A stretch of DNA of 35,856 nucleotides from Chitinophaga pinensis (GCA_945865625.1 CAMBFD010000002.1:1-35856), one strand, 5' to 3'. Positions 7,650 through 16,246 are shown, counted from the stretch's first letter. Numbers and translations are program-made. Notes: generated from the sequence alone by a model not told the origin.

Positions 7650-9866
7650 ATGAAGAAAATTAGTGTAATAGGGATGTTTTTGGTTTTTGCGAGTTCAGTT
7701 TTTGCTCAAAAAGATGGTGTTAAAAAAACAGCAAAAGATAGTGTGCTCGAGAAAGTTGAAGCCGTAGAAATAAAAGTTCAAGGCAATGTAATTGAAAATC
7801 AAGGCGATAAATTGGTTTATAATGCGGCCATGGATGTGACGAGTAGGGGTATGTCGGCTAGCGACATGATGGCAAAAGTGCCAATGGTTGAAGTAGACAT
7901 GGATGGAAATGTTTCAATGCGTGGCAATAGAAATGTGAAGGTTTTAATTAACGGTAGACCCAGTGGGTTGCTCTCTGGAAATTTGGCAGATGCTCTGAAA
8001 TCTTTATCAGCTGATGATATTGAAAAGATAGAAGTGATGACAAATCCTTCCGCAAAGTACGATGCAGAAGGATCAGGGGGTGTCATTAATATTATCATGA
8101 AAAATGTAAAGCTGAAAGGCAATACTGGCAATATTCGTGCTGGTATTGGTACGCGGAGTGCGAACCTTGGAGGCACATTGTCGTTTCAAAGAGGAAAAAC
8201 AAATTACACTGTCATGCTTGGTGGTCATATGTGGCGCACTTGGGGCGAGAGTGTAGCGGATAGAGAAAATTTATCTGCCGGAATATGGAATCAAATGATT
8301 CAGAATTCAGACTTCAACAATTGGGGTGGTGGACCAAAATTGACATTCAGCGTTGATCATGTGTTTAATCCTAAAAATGCATTGAGTATATCAACCTCTA
8401 TAAATACAAATTGGAGAAGCACTTTAACAGATTGGGATACTAAAATCGGCAAAAAGGATAGTACATTGTCATTTTTATGGGCTCAAAATGCGGATAGATT
8501 TTCGACAACTTTAGGGTATGATTTTAACATAGATTATCGGAGAAAGTTCGATAAAAAAGACCGTGAATTTGGTTGGTCGGCTCAGGTATCAAAAAATATT
8601 GATAATTCTGATTATACAAGTATTCGAAAAAATCAAAATTTATTCGCTTACAGAACTGAAAAAAGTTTAAATGTTGGAGAGAATTTGGAAATTTCAACCC
8701 AATTAGACTTAACCGAGCCAATCACTAAGAAATTATCTTTAGAAGCAGGATTGAAGGGCATCATGCGTTTTGTTGTTTCTGATTACCATTTCGACACCTT
8801 AAATTATGTTTCGCAGGAATATTTTACATTAAACAACAGAAACAATACTTTCAATTATTATCAAAATGTAGGAGCAGGGTATTTGCAATTTAATTATGTA
8901 ATCAATGAAAATTACAGTTTGAAAATTGGCTCAAGATTGGAATTTACAAGTTTTGGCGGTAACATTAAAAAGCCATCTGATACGTCTTTTTCAGGAATGC
9001 CTTACAGTAATTTCATTCCATTTTTCAACTTATCGCGCAAGATGGGTAAAGCTGGATTTGTTAAATTTAATTTCACCCAAAGAATTCAAAGACCTAGTTT
9101 GTTTTTCTTAAATCCATATACAAACTTTAGTGACCCTTTAAATATTACCACAGGGAATCCATATTTAGCACCAGAAATTAGTACCAATTATGAATTATCC
9201 TTTGGTAATTATACCTCTTTTGGTGGCTTTGGAGTGAATATTTATCATAAAAGATTGAATGATGCAATTGAAACTTATAGAGTGGTGGATGTGAATAAAG
9301 TTTACAAAACCACCTATGGAAATATTGGACAAAATATTACCAGTGGATTCGATTTAAATGTAAACTTAAAAGGGAAGAATTGGATGTTGTCGGGCAATGG
9401 GGGTTTAGGATATGTGAATATAAGAAGTATCATTGATACCGGTTCTGTTGCTGGATTGGCATCTCAAGGTTTCATTTATTCTGGAGGGATAAGAGGATCT
9501 TTGAATTTTGGAAAAAGTTGGATGATTGAATTATTTTCAAGGTTCAATGCGCCTTCTTTTTCTTTACAGGGATATACAGCAAACTGGTTTTTTCACATGA
9601 TTGGGATTAAAAAAAGATTTAATAAAGACAAAGCTGGAATTGGATTTGGGTTCGATAATCCATTGGCCTGGCAAATAGATTATAAAACTGAAAATAAGGG
9701 AAAAGATTTTACTTTTAATGAGGTTCGAAGGACGAATATGTGGGGTTTTAGGGTGAATTTTGATTATTCATTTGGCTCTATTGAAAGCGAGAAAATTAAG
9801 CCGGTTGAGCGTAAATTAAAAAATGATGATTTGAAGGATGGTGAGAATCAAGGTGGCACGCAATAA
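7650..9866 (+). CDS. Outer-membrane beta-barrel receptor with TonB-type plug
   Basis: Outer-membrane protein of the TonB-dependent-receptor-like beta-barrel family (OMP_b-brl_3 type), 738 residues. A signal peptide ends near residue 20 (SVFAQ). A plug domain follows, about residues 45-155, with VSMRGNRNVKVLINGRPSG and the plug-ending IEKIEVMTNPSAKYDAEGS-GGVINI pattern. The rest is a barrel of alternating aromatic strands ending in MWGFRVNFDYSFGS. Most relatives in this phylum begin with a carboxypeptidase-regulatory-like domain; this one goes almost straight from signal peptide to plug. I see no clear TonB box. The 25-residue polar tail after the last strand (ending GGTQ) would lie in the periplasm. 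It sits 29 bases after the ABC permease, so the two may be co-transcribed. Ligand unknown. Confidence 0.85.
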   Translation: MKKISVIGMFLVFASSVFAQKDGVKKTAKDSVLEKVEAVEIKVQGNVIENQGDKLVYNAAMDVTSRGMSASDMMAKVPMVEVDMDGNVSMRGNRNVKVLINGRPSGLLSGNLADALKSLSADDIEKIEVMTNPSAKYDAEGSGGVINIIMKNVKLKGNTGNIRAGIGTRSANLGGTLSFQRGKTNYTVMLGGHMWRTWGESVADRENLSAGIWNQMIQNSDFNNWGGGPKLTFSVDHVFNPKNALSISTSINTNWRSTLTDWDTKIGKKDSTLSFLWAQNADRFSTTLGYDFNIDYRRKFDKKDREFGWSAQVSKNIDNSDYTSIRKNQNLFAYRTEKSLNVGENLEISTQLDLTEPITKKLSLEAGLKGIMRFVVSDYHFDTLNYVSQEYFTLNNRNNTFNYYQNVGAGYLQFNYVINENYSLKIGSRLEFTSFGGNIKKPSDTSFSGMPYSNFIPFFNLSRKMGKAGFVKFNFTQRIQRPSLFFLNPYTNFSDPLNITTGNPYLAPEISTNYELSFGNYTSFGGFGVNIYHKRLNDAIETYRVVDVNKVYKTTYGNIGQNITSGFDLNVNLKGKNWMLSGNGGLGYVNIRSIIDTGSVAGLASQGFIYSGGIRGSLNFGKSWMIELFSRFNAPSFSLQGYTANWFFHMIGIKKRFNKDKAGIGFGFDNPLAWQIDYKTENKGKDFTFNEVRRTNMWGFRVNFDYSFGSIESEKIKPVERKLKNDDLKDGENQGGTQ

Positions 9867-9893
9867 AAATTTTTAATTTAGACTCATTTTTAA

Positions 9894-9901
9894 TATCTTT
9901 G
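9894..9901 (+). promoter_or_regulatory. Probable -7 box TATCTTTG before DUF3127 gene
   Basis: TATCTTTG fits TAnnTTTG and ends 4 bases before ATG 9906. If the box is used, transcription would start at or next to the start codon. No clear -33 element is seen in the AT-rich 39-base gap. Confidence 0.45.
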
Positions 9902-9905
9902 TGTT

Positions 9906-10301
9906 ATGGATATTTCTGGAAAAGTGATACAAATTTTACCAAAGCAAACAGGTGAGGGTAAGAATGGACCATGGGAAAAGCAAGACTATGTGATTGAAAT
10001 TCAAGGAACTTACCCTAAAAAAGTTTGTTTTAATTTATGGGGAAGTAAAATTTCACAATTCGATATTAAAGAAGGTGAATTCATTAACATTGGCTTGGAT
10101 ATTGAAAGTCGCGAATACCAAGGTCGTTGGTACACCGATGTGCGTGCTTGGAAAGTAGAAAGACCAGGTGCTCCAGGTGCCGGTGCGCCTCAAGGTGGCA
10201 CTGGAAATTCTTCACCAGTGCAAGATCCATTTGGCTCTCCTGACGATGTACAGGATCCATTTGCTTCAGACAATGGCGGGGCAGACGATTTGCCTTTCTA
10301 A
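9906..10301 (+). CDS. DUF3127 protein with SSB-like acidic C-terminal tip
   Basis: Small soluble protein of 131 residues in the DUF3127 family, which is found mainly in Bacteroidetes and has no assigned role that I know of. The first about 85 residues form a compact beta-rich domain (MDISGKVIQILP, DYVIEIQG, KKVCFNLWG, YTDVRAWKV) that resembles a small OB-fold. The remainder is a low-complexity Gly/Pro/Gln/Asp linker with two copies of QDPF, ending in DNGGADDLPF. That ending looks like the acidic tip of bacterial single-stranded-DNA-binding protein (consensus DDDIPF), which docks repair and replication proteins. Domain assignment is by recognition; the nucleic-acid role is inference. No signal peptide. 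It appears to have its own promoter. Confidence 0.85.
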   Translation: MDISGKVIQILPKQTGEGKNGPWEKQDYVIEIQGTYPKKVCFNLWGSKISQFDIKEGEFINIGLDIESREYQGRWYTDVRAWKVERPGAPGAGAPQGGTGNSSPVQDPFGSPDDVQDPFASDNGGADDLPF

Positions 10302-10384
10302 ATGCAATTGTCATACAAACATCATCTTTCAAAGGTGAGGTGACGATTGAATGATTAAAAACGTCTATTAATGAATAAGAAAAA

Positions 10385-13300
10385 ATGATTGAAACTATAA
10401 AATTTCAAATTGCAAAAAAAAGACATTCGCTTTTGACGTTTGTCTTTTTTGTTGTTAGCCTTAACGTGTTCGGGGCTACATATTATGTGAGTACGTCAGG
10501 AAGTGATGCAAATTCTGGAACAACTTCAGGGGCTGCTTTTTTGACCATTCAATATGCAATGAACACTGCAAGTTCGGGGGATGTGATTGTCATTGCTTCG
10601 GGTACCTACAATTTGGCTGTTACAACTTCGAAAAGTGTGACTTTTGATATCGATGGTGCCAGTGTAACGATAAAATCGTTGCGAATGAAAACCACTTCTG
10701 CAAACATCACTTTGTCGGCAACTACTTTAGCTGGTGAGTTATTCATTAACGACTCATTAGACTTGTCAACGGGGCTAATTAAAATTGCAGGAAGCGCAAC
10801 AGCTGATTTAAAACTGAAAGCGGGTTGTAAAGTGGTTGGAGGCAATAAAAATAGCTACGTAGATGGTGGGTATCATATTGGTTCAACAACTGGCGCAACT
10901 TCGACGGTTCCGATGACTTGGCATTTAGGTTCAGGTTCAGACTATCGGGTTATTTCAACATCATTTTCAAAAAGTGGAGCATCTTTGGAGTATTATTTTG
11001 CTAAAGTGATTGCAAATGGACCATCGTTTACAGTTGCATTGCCAACTGCTACAAGAAATATTTCTAAAGTACATCATTATTATCTAACCACCACGGCAAC
11101 TACAAGTGTAGCAAGTAATTATGTGGTTAAATTTAGTTATGATTCAGTGACTAACGATGATCATGTTTACGATATTGCCAATCTACAATTGTTGACATCC
11201 AATGGTGTTGCTGCGTGGTCTTTGAATAATTCTGGAGGAACGGTAAATCGTTTGGGAACAATTACATCAACTTCAATTACAAATTTAACTGGTTTTTATG
11301 TTTTAGGAAATAAAATAGGTTCGGCTTCGCCTGCTTATTTTGGAGGATTGAATACATTGGGAAGTAGTGATGCATTTGCTGGTTATAAAGTTGTTGGTGG
11401 CTGCGAAGGGGATACCGTTTTCTTTTACAGTATTTCAAAATCAATTGGAAGTTTAATAAATACATATACTTGGGATTTTGGAGATGGCTCTCCAGTGAAG
11501 TATGGTGCAAGTACTTGGCATGTTTATAGTCGGGTTATTCCAGCACCATCGAGTTATAATTATATCGTTTCATTGCAAACAGAAAATGCAACTTATATCG
11601 ACAAAACATATAGTAATGTCATTATAGGCAATATGCCTAGGGTGCCTTTGACACCTAATATTTTTACTCAAAGTGCAGATTTGTTGCCTTCAACAGTATT
11701 TGTTGTTTGTCAGGGTCAAACCACCAGAATCACAGATACATATACTCCTCCTACTGGCGAAGTCATGGCAAAGAAAATTTGGACATTAACTCCAGTTACT
11801 CCCGTATTTAGCAGGGGGGGTAGTGCACCGTTTTTAGGTTACAGAGATTCAACACGAATTCATTATAAATTCCCGGTTGGTACTTATAAAATTTATGTTT
11901 CAAGAACAAACCAATTTGGCTGTACCGCAAAAGATAGTGTAGATTATATTTTGCATGCAAAACCAATGGTTTCAATTGACGCTACAGACCAATGTTGGGA
12001 TTTGAATAAATCAATACCGATTACAAATTCAACAGGTGACCCTTCGCCCGATAAAATTTTAAGTTGGAAATGGGATTTAGGAGATGGTACAAAGGCAAAC
12101 GGCCAATCGACTCCACTTTTAAATAAAACCATCAATCATAAATATGCAACACCTGGAGCTCGTTTAATTAAGCTGATTGTAACTACAGATGCCAATTGCC
12201 GAGATTCAACAACTAAAATTGTGAATTTATTTGCAAAACCCGATGCTCAATTTACAACAACGACTACTTGTTTTGGTGAGGTAACAAATACCTTAAATAC
12301 TTCGAGTGTAGCATCCCCTGAGGCTGTGCAATTTTATATTTGGAAATTTGGTGATGGTTCACCTTACGATTCATCATTCCCAAATACATTTCATACCTAT
12401 GCGAAAGTTGGACTATTTAAAATGATATTAGAAGTTCAGTCATTCAATTTGTGCATTGATACGCAAGCTGTATGGGTTCGGGTTCATCCAAAACCAACTC
12501 CGAAATATGCAGTAAAAGAAGCTTGTTTTGGTGATTTGACAAAGTTTAGAAGAATCATCGATAAATTTCCTCGTCAAGATAGTATGAATTGGAATTGGGC
12601 ATTTGATGATACAATTTTAAATACTGACACTGCGGTTTCGATTATATTTTCACAACCTGGTGTACACAAAGTATCTTTAATAGGTACTTCATTAGTGGGC
12701 TGTAAAGATTCTACTTCTGGAGTATTTCAAGTGTTTTATAAACCGCAACCAACTTTTGGACTAGATGTTTTAGCCGTTCCAAATGATTCAATTCAATGTC
12801 AGAAATGGAATAAGTTTACAATGAATATGAATTATGGGATTGATCCAAATGATACAGTTAAAGATACTCGATTCCATTGGGGCGATACATCGGTTCAGAT
12901 GCCAATTGTAACAAATTTCCATTCCTATGATACAACTGGAGTTTATACTCAAAAGTTATATGTTTCAAATGTTCATGGCTGTGCCGATAGTGTGACACAT
13001 TCTTATGTTGTTGTTGGTTCTCCTGTAGCTGGATTTAATTACTCAGGGCTATGTATGCCAGATTCTGTTGAATTTACTGATACTCTATCAAAATCTGCGA
13101 ATCCTATCACCAATAGATATTGGGATTTTGGCAACGGCAAATATGATACCGCAAAAACGACTACCAAGGTATATTATACCAATTCAGGTCCATTTAATGC
13201 TTCATTAATTATTGAAACTGGAAATGGATGTTCAGATACATTCTTTAGATCGGTGAATACATTAGTTGATAAACCAAAGGTAAACTGGTCTTTGTCGGGT

Positions 13301-13993
13301 AGTATGCCGCTTTGTAAAGGAGATTCTGCAACGTTTACAATTACCGGTGGTGATTCGATTTATTGGTTGGCCGATGGAGATAGCATTTTTGTAAAACCAT
13401 TTAGTAAAACGGGAAGTTATAAATTCTTAGTGTATAACAAAGGAAATTGTCCTGTTTTAGATAGTGTAGAAGTTAATGCATACCCTCCGGCCGTGATTAA
13501 AGCACATAGTGATACTGCTATTTTCAGAGGTAGAAGAGCTCAAGTTTATGTTTCAAATGCTTTGAAAAATTTCTATTGGTATCCAGGCAAATATGTTTTA
13601 GATTCAACAAAAGTTATGGCTAAGACCATACAACTTACAGATTCAATAACTCTTTTTGTAATGGCAACTGATTCAAACGGATGTACTGATATCGATTCAG
13701 TGCATATCAATGTAATTGATCCACCATTAGTGAAAATCCCTAACTTAATCACACCAAATGGAGATAAACAAAATGAATTTTGGGATTTAATTGAAATACC
13801 TGATGTATTCTTATTCGACATAATTGTTAGTGATAGACAAGGGAAACGTGTTTATTCCTCTACGAATTATCAAAATGATTGGAATGCCTTAGATACCGAT
13901 GGTAATCCTTTGCCAAACGGTGTGTATTTCTACTATATGAAAAATAGACAAACTTCAGAAGTGTATAGAGGATACATTCAAGTGATTAGATAA
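10385..13993 (+). CDS. Large PKD-domain secreted protein with T9SS type-B sorting domain
   Basis: Predicted cell-surface or secreted protein of 1202 residues exported by Sec and then the type IX secretion system. A signal peptide ends near residue 31 (SLNVFGA). Next comes a segment like the N-terminus of pectin-lyase/DUF1565 proteins (YYVSTSGSDANSG, AIQYAMN-like repeats, about 32-90). PKD-like modules follow, with WDFGDGS near 363, WDLGDGT near 562, WKFGDGS near 651, FHWGDTS near 840 and WDFGNGK near 911. The last about 85 residues form a gliding-motility-associated type-B C-terminal domain (IPNLITPNGDKQNEFW through GVYFYY). The PorP/SprF gene starts 5 bases after the stop, which fits the known pairing of type-B substrates with such proteins. 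The carried activity is unknown; no catalytic domain is recognisable. Confidence 0.9.
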   Translation: MIETIKFQIAKKRHSLLTFVFFVVSLNVFGATYYVSTSGSDANSGTTSGAAFLTIQYAMNTASSGDVIVIASGTYNLAVTTSKSVTFDIDGASVTIKSLRMKTTSANITLSATTLAGELFINDSLDLSTGLIKIAGSATADLKLKAGCKVVGGNKNSYVDGGYHIGSTTGATSTVPMTWHLGSGSDYRVISTSFSKSGASLEYYFAKVIANGPSFTVALPTATRNISKVHHYYLTTTATTSVASNYVVKFSYDSVTNDDHVYDIANLQLLTSNGVAAWSLNNSGGTVNRLGTITSTSITNLTGFYVLGNKIGSASPAYFGGLNTLGSSDAFAGYKVVGGCEGDTVFFYSISKSIGSLINTYTWDFGDGSPVKYGASTWHVYSRVIPAPSSYNYIVSLQTENATYIDKTYSNVIIGNMPRVPLTPNIFTQSADLLPSTVFVVCQGQTTRITDTYTPPTGEVMAKKIWTLTPVTPVFSRGGSAPFLGYRDSTRIHYKFPVGTYKIYVSRTNQFGCTAKDSVDYILHAKPMVSIDATDQCWDLNKSIPITNSTGDPSPDKILSWKWDLGDGTKANGQSTPLLNKTINHKYATPGARLIKLIVTTDANCRDSTTKIVNLFAKPDAQFTTTTTCFGEVTNTLNTSSVASPEAVQFYIWKFGDGSPYDSSFPNTFHTYAKVGLFKMILEVQSFNLCIDTQAVWVRVHPKPTPKYAVKEACFGDLTKFRRIIDKFPRQDSMNWNWAFDDTILNTDTAVSIIFSQPGVHKVSLIGTSLVGCKDSTSGVFQVFYKPQPTFGLDVLAVPNDSIQCQKWNKFTMNMNYGIDPNDTVKDTRFHWGDTSVQMPIVTNFHSYDTTGVYTQKLYVSNVHGCADSVTHSYVVVGSPVAGFNYSGLCMPDSVEFTDTLSKSANPITNRYWDFGNGKYDTAKTTTKVYYTNSGPFNASLIIETGNGCSDTFFRSVNTLVDKPKVNWSLSGSMPLCKGDSATFTITGGDSIYWLADGDSIFVKPFSKTGSYKFLVYNKGNCPVLDSVEVNAYPPAVIKAHSDTAIFRGRRAQVYVSNALKNFYWYPGKYVLDSTKVMAKTIQLTDSITLFVMATDSNGCTDIDSVHINVIDPPLVKIPNLITPNGDKQNEFWDLIEIPDVFLFDIIVSDRQGKRVYSSTNYQNDWNALDTDGNPLPNGVYFYYMKNRQTSEVYRGYIQVIR

Positions 13994-13998
13994 TCAAT

Positions 13999-15306
13999 AT
14001 GAAAAAGATAATTTTAGTTTTAACGATACTCAGTATAACGTTCAAATCAAATGCTCAAATGGGTGCAAGAATTGAACAGTTTTATATGGATCCATCGATC
14101 ATTGTTCCAGCCGCAATTGGAACAGATGAAAAAGGTAGTGTTTCGCTTTATTATAATAAAATATTTAATGAAACCCCAGGTTCTCCGCAACATACATTAT
14201 TGAATGTTTCAATGCCAATGAAAAATAAAAACACGGCATTCGGGTTGTTGTATATGAAAGAGAATATTGGGTTTTCAGAGGTACACAATGCTTATGCAAC
14301 TTATGCATATTCTATTGGACTTGGAAAAACAACGTTGAGCTTAGGAGTAAGCGGAGGTGTGTTGTCTCAAAATTTTGATGCAACGAAAGCTGTATATATC
14401 CATGATAATGATCCAATTATCAATGCAATTATGTACAGTGCTCCGGTTATTAGGGCCGATCTGCGCGCTTCTATTTTTGCAAAAGCAGAAAGATGGTTTG
14501 CAGGTTTCTCTGCTTCGCGACTACCGAAACCACATTTCGATTATACTTATTATAATTACAAGGCTGGATATGATTTACAAACTCAAGCGAGTTTATTGGC
14601 CGGCTATATTGGTGATTTAGGCAATGACATTACCTTACGCCCTTCAGTTAATTTCACAATGTACAATTGGGATTACACTTATTTTCAAGCAAATTTGAGT
14701 TTTTGGTATCAAGATAAGGTTTGGGTGGGTATGGGTGCAAATAACCTTTGGCAGTTTGGTGGAAACGTTGGATTTAAACCACAAGATGACATTTCAATTT
14801 CTTATTCATACACAATTCCAGATGGTGAACAAAGAGGCTTATTGAACCCAATTCACGAATTTAGAGCAACTATTGGATTTGGTGCACTAGGTGGCGGTGC
14901 TGTAAGCGGCGATGATGGTTCAACTAAGAAATCGGATGAAGAAGAAACGGATTCAGAAGCTTCAAACGTAAGAAAGAAAAAGGAAGTAACGGCTACATCT
15001 CTTAAAGATATGGAAGACTTTGGTACAGGCAATGATACATCGGGTATTCGTTTGCCGAACATTGAAAAAGTAAAACCTTCTGCCGGTTTCTATTTGGTTG
15101 CTGGTTTGCATAGCAATGAAGATAAGGCAAATCGCCAAATCAAAGAATTATACATGAAAGATGTCATTGCATATAAGTTCTTCGATCCAAAATCTAAGAG
15201 TTATTATGTGTACATGAAATATTACTTCACAGATAAAGACGCGAACAAAGGTTTATTCTATTATGAATCAACAGTTCCAAATATGTGGGTGAAGGAACTA
15301 AAATAA
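13999..15306 (+). CDS. PorP/SprF-family T9SS membrane protein with SPOR-like tail
   Basis: Outer-membrane beta-barrel of the PorP/SprF family, 435 residues. SprF-type proteins are needed for secretion or surface attachment of type-B C-terminal-domain substrates in gliding Bacteroidetes. A signal peptide ends near residue 20 (KSNAQ). The family opening QFYMDPSIIVPAAIG is seen, followed by barrel strands up to about residue 295. A charged linker (about 300-355, rich in D, E, K) then leads to a 75-residue module from 361 (GFYLVAGLHSNEDKANRQI) resembling a SPOR or SPOR-like repeat: an aromatic strand, a helix with an alternating charge pattern, then YYVYMKYY. SPOR domains in other proteins bind denuded peptidoglycan. 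The gene follows its probable substrate gene after 5 bases, so both are likely one transcript, ended by the hairpin at 15332. Confidence 0.88.
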   Translation: MKKIILVLTILSITFKSNAQMGARIEQFYMDPSIIVPAAIGTDEKGSVSLYYNKIFNETPGSPQHTLLNVSMPMKNKNTAFGLLYMKENIGFSEVHNAYATYAYSIGLGKTTLSLGVSGGVLSQNFDATKAVYIHDNDPIINAIMYSAPVIRADLRASIFAKAERWFAGFSASRLPKPHFDYTYYNYKAGYDLQTQASLLAGYIGDLGNDITLRPSVNFTMYNWDYTYFQANLSFWYQDKVWVGMGANNLWQFGGNVGFKPQDDISISYSYTIPDGEQRGLLNPIHEFRATIGFGALGGGAVSGDDGSTKKSDEEETDSEASNVRKKKEVTATSLKDMEDFGTGNDTSGIRLPNIEKVKPSAGFYLVAGLHSNEDKANRQIKELYMKDVIAYKFFDPKSKSYYVYMKYYFTDKDANKGLFYYESTVPNMWVKELK

Positions 15307-15310
15307 GCAA

Positions 15311-15569
15311 TTAAGCAAATTCAATTAACTTAAACATGCCGCAAATTGCGGCATGTTTTGCTTTAAGTCCTTGTGCCAAATAACCAACAATTAAACCAGT
15401 TAATTTATCGCCGCTGCCTCCTTTAGCCAAACGTTCATCTACAGTGCCATTCACATAAATTTCGCCATCAGCACAAAACAAAATATGTATCCTTCGCCAA
15501 AATGGTTGATTTATCTGTTAATTTCTTATTTTCAGAACTGAAAATAGGGTACCCAATTTGTGTATTCAT
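15311..15569 (-). pseudogene. Frameshifted C-terminal fragment of NAD(P)H-hydrate dehydratase (NnrD-like)
   Basis: The minus strand starts with ATG at 15569 and runs 33 codons (MNTQIGYPIFSS... ILAKDTYFVLC) to a TGA. Shifting one base continues as ADGEIYVNGTVDERLAKGGSGDKL and then TGLIVGYLAQGLKAKHAA, stopping at TAA 15311. The GGSGDxLTGxIxxxLAQG block is the ATP/ADP-binding signature of the YjeF C-terminal (NnrD) domain, which repairs hydrated NAD(P)H. The total of 259 bases is one more than a whole number of codons, as expected for a single inserted base near the T-rich stretch around 15475. Only about 85 of the roughly 280 residues of an NnrD domain are present and the N-terminal part is absent. 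The DUF4159 stop overlaps the start as TGATG, so the piece was once coupled to that gene. A sequencing error would restore the frame but not the missing domain. Confidence 0.55.
15332..15359 (+). terminator. Hairpin terminator after the PorP/SprF gene
   Basis: Perfect 13-base inverted repeat AAACATGCCGCAA / TTGCGGCATGTTT around one central A, followed by a short T run. It lies 25 bases after the PorP/SprF stop. It also falls inside the decayed NnrD-like fragment on the other strand, so it may serve both converging units, though the T tract on the minus strand is short. Confidence 0.6.
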
Positions 15570-16243
15570 CACTGTAAAGTAAGTGCGTATTGAATCAAAT
15601 TGGCCCCCATTTGGAGCGCTTTTTCTCTAATCTCAGGTGAATCGTTATAAAGTTCAGGATCTTCCCATCCATTGCCTAAGTCGCATTCATAGTCGTAAAA
15701 GCAAACCAATTTTCCTTCCCAAAATAAGCCAAAACCCAAAGGTGGTTTACCATCGTGTTCATGAACTTTAGGTAATCCATTGTTAAATTGAAATTGTTGA
15801 TGATAAACAGGATGGTTGAATGGTACCGGTTTGAATTCTAATTCGGGGAATACTTTTTTCATTTCTCTTCGTATGAAAATATCCATTCCATAATTGTCGC
15901 AGATGTGCAAGAATCCTCCAGCGATTAAATAATTTCTGAGGTTTTTTGCTTCGCCCTCATTGAAGATAATATTTCCATGTCCTGTTAAGAATAAAAAGGG
16001 GAAATTAAATAGTTGTTCAGAACCAACTTCAACAATAACTTCTTCTTCCTTTAGATTGGTTTTGATGCGAAAATTGCAAAACTTAGTTAAGTTTTTTAAG
16101 GCAGTTTTGCTACTATACCAATCGCCACCTCCACCATATTTTACTCTTCCAATTTGCACTTTTGGTGAACTTTGCGACACCAATTTATCAGAAGTTCCAA
16201 ATATAAATATGAATCCCAATATGAAGGATTTAATGCGTTTCAT
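15569..16243 (-). CDS. DUF4159 domain secreted protein
   Basis: Exported protein of 224 residues with a signal peptide ending near residue 23 (KLVSQ) and a single DUF4159 domain. The domain is related to the glutamine-amidotransferase-like fold, but its biochemical role is not known to me. Recognisable pieces are VQIGRVKYGGGGDWYS near residues 29-44, FLFLTGHGNI near 83, LIAGGFLHICDNYG near 106 and HPVYHQQF near 143. Length agrees with stand-alone Bacteroidetes members. It begins 3 bases after uppP and ends overlapping the NnrD-like fragment, so it belongs to the ftsX operon by spacing. An envelope role is inferred from the signal peptide and these neighbours. Confidence 0.85.
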   Translation of the reverse strand: MKRIKSFILGFIFIFGTSDKLVSQSSPKVQIGRVKYGGGGDWYSSKTALKNLTKFCNFRIKTNLKEEEVIVEVGSEQLFNFPFLFLTGHGNIIFNEGEAKNLRNYLIAGGFLHICDNYGMDIFIRREMKKVFPELEFKPVPFNHPVYHQQFQFNNGLPKVHEHDGKPPLGFGLFWEGKLVCFYDYECDLGNGWEDPELYNDSPEIREKALQMGANLIQYALTLQ

Positions 16244-16246
16244 GAT

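Noticed and set aside
7817-8176. Open frame of 119 codons on the minus strand
   Set aside because: It lies wholly opposite the plug domain of the outer-membrane barrel gene and has no family likeness.
15440-15500. Programmed frameshift in the NnrD-like fragment
   Set aside because: A slippery T-rich stretch exists, but the restored protein would still lack most of the NnrD domain, so decay or a sequencing error is simpler.
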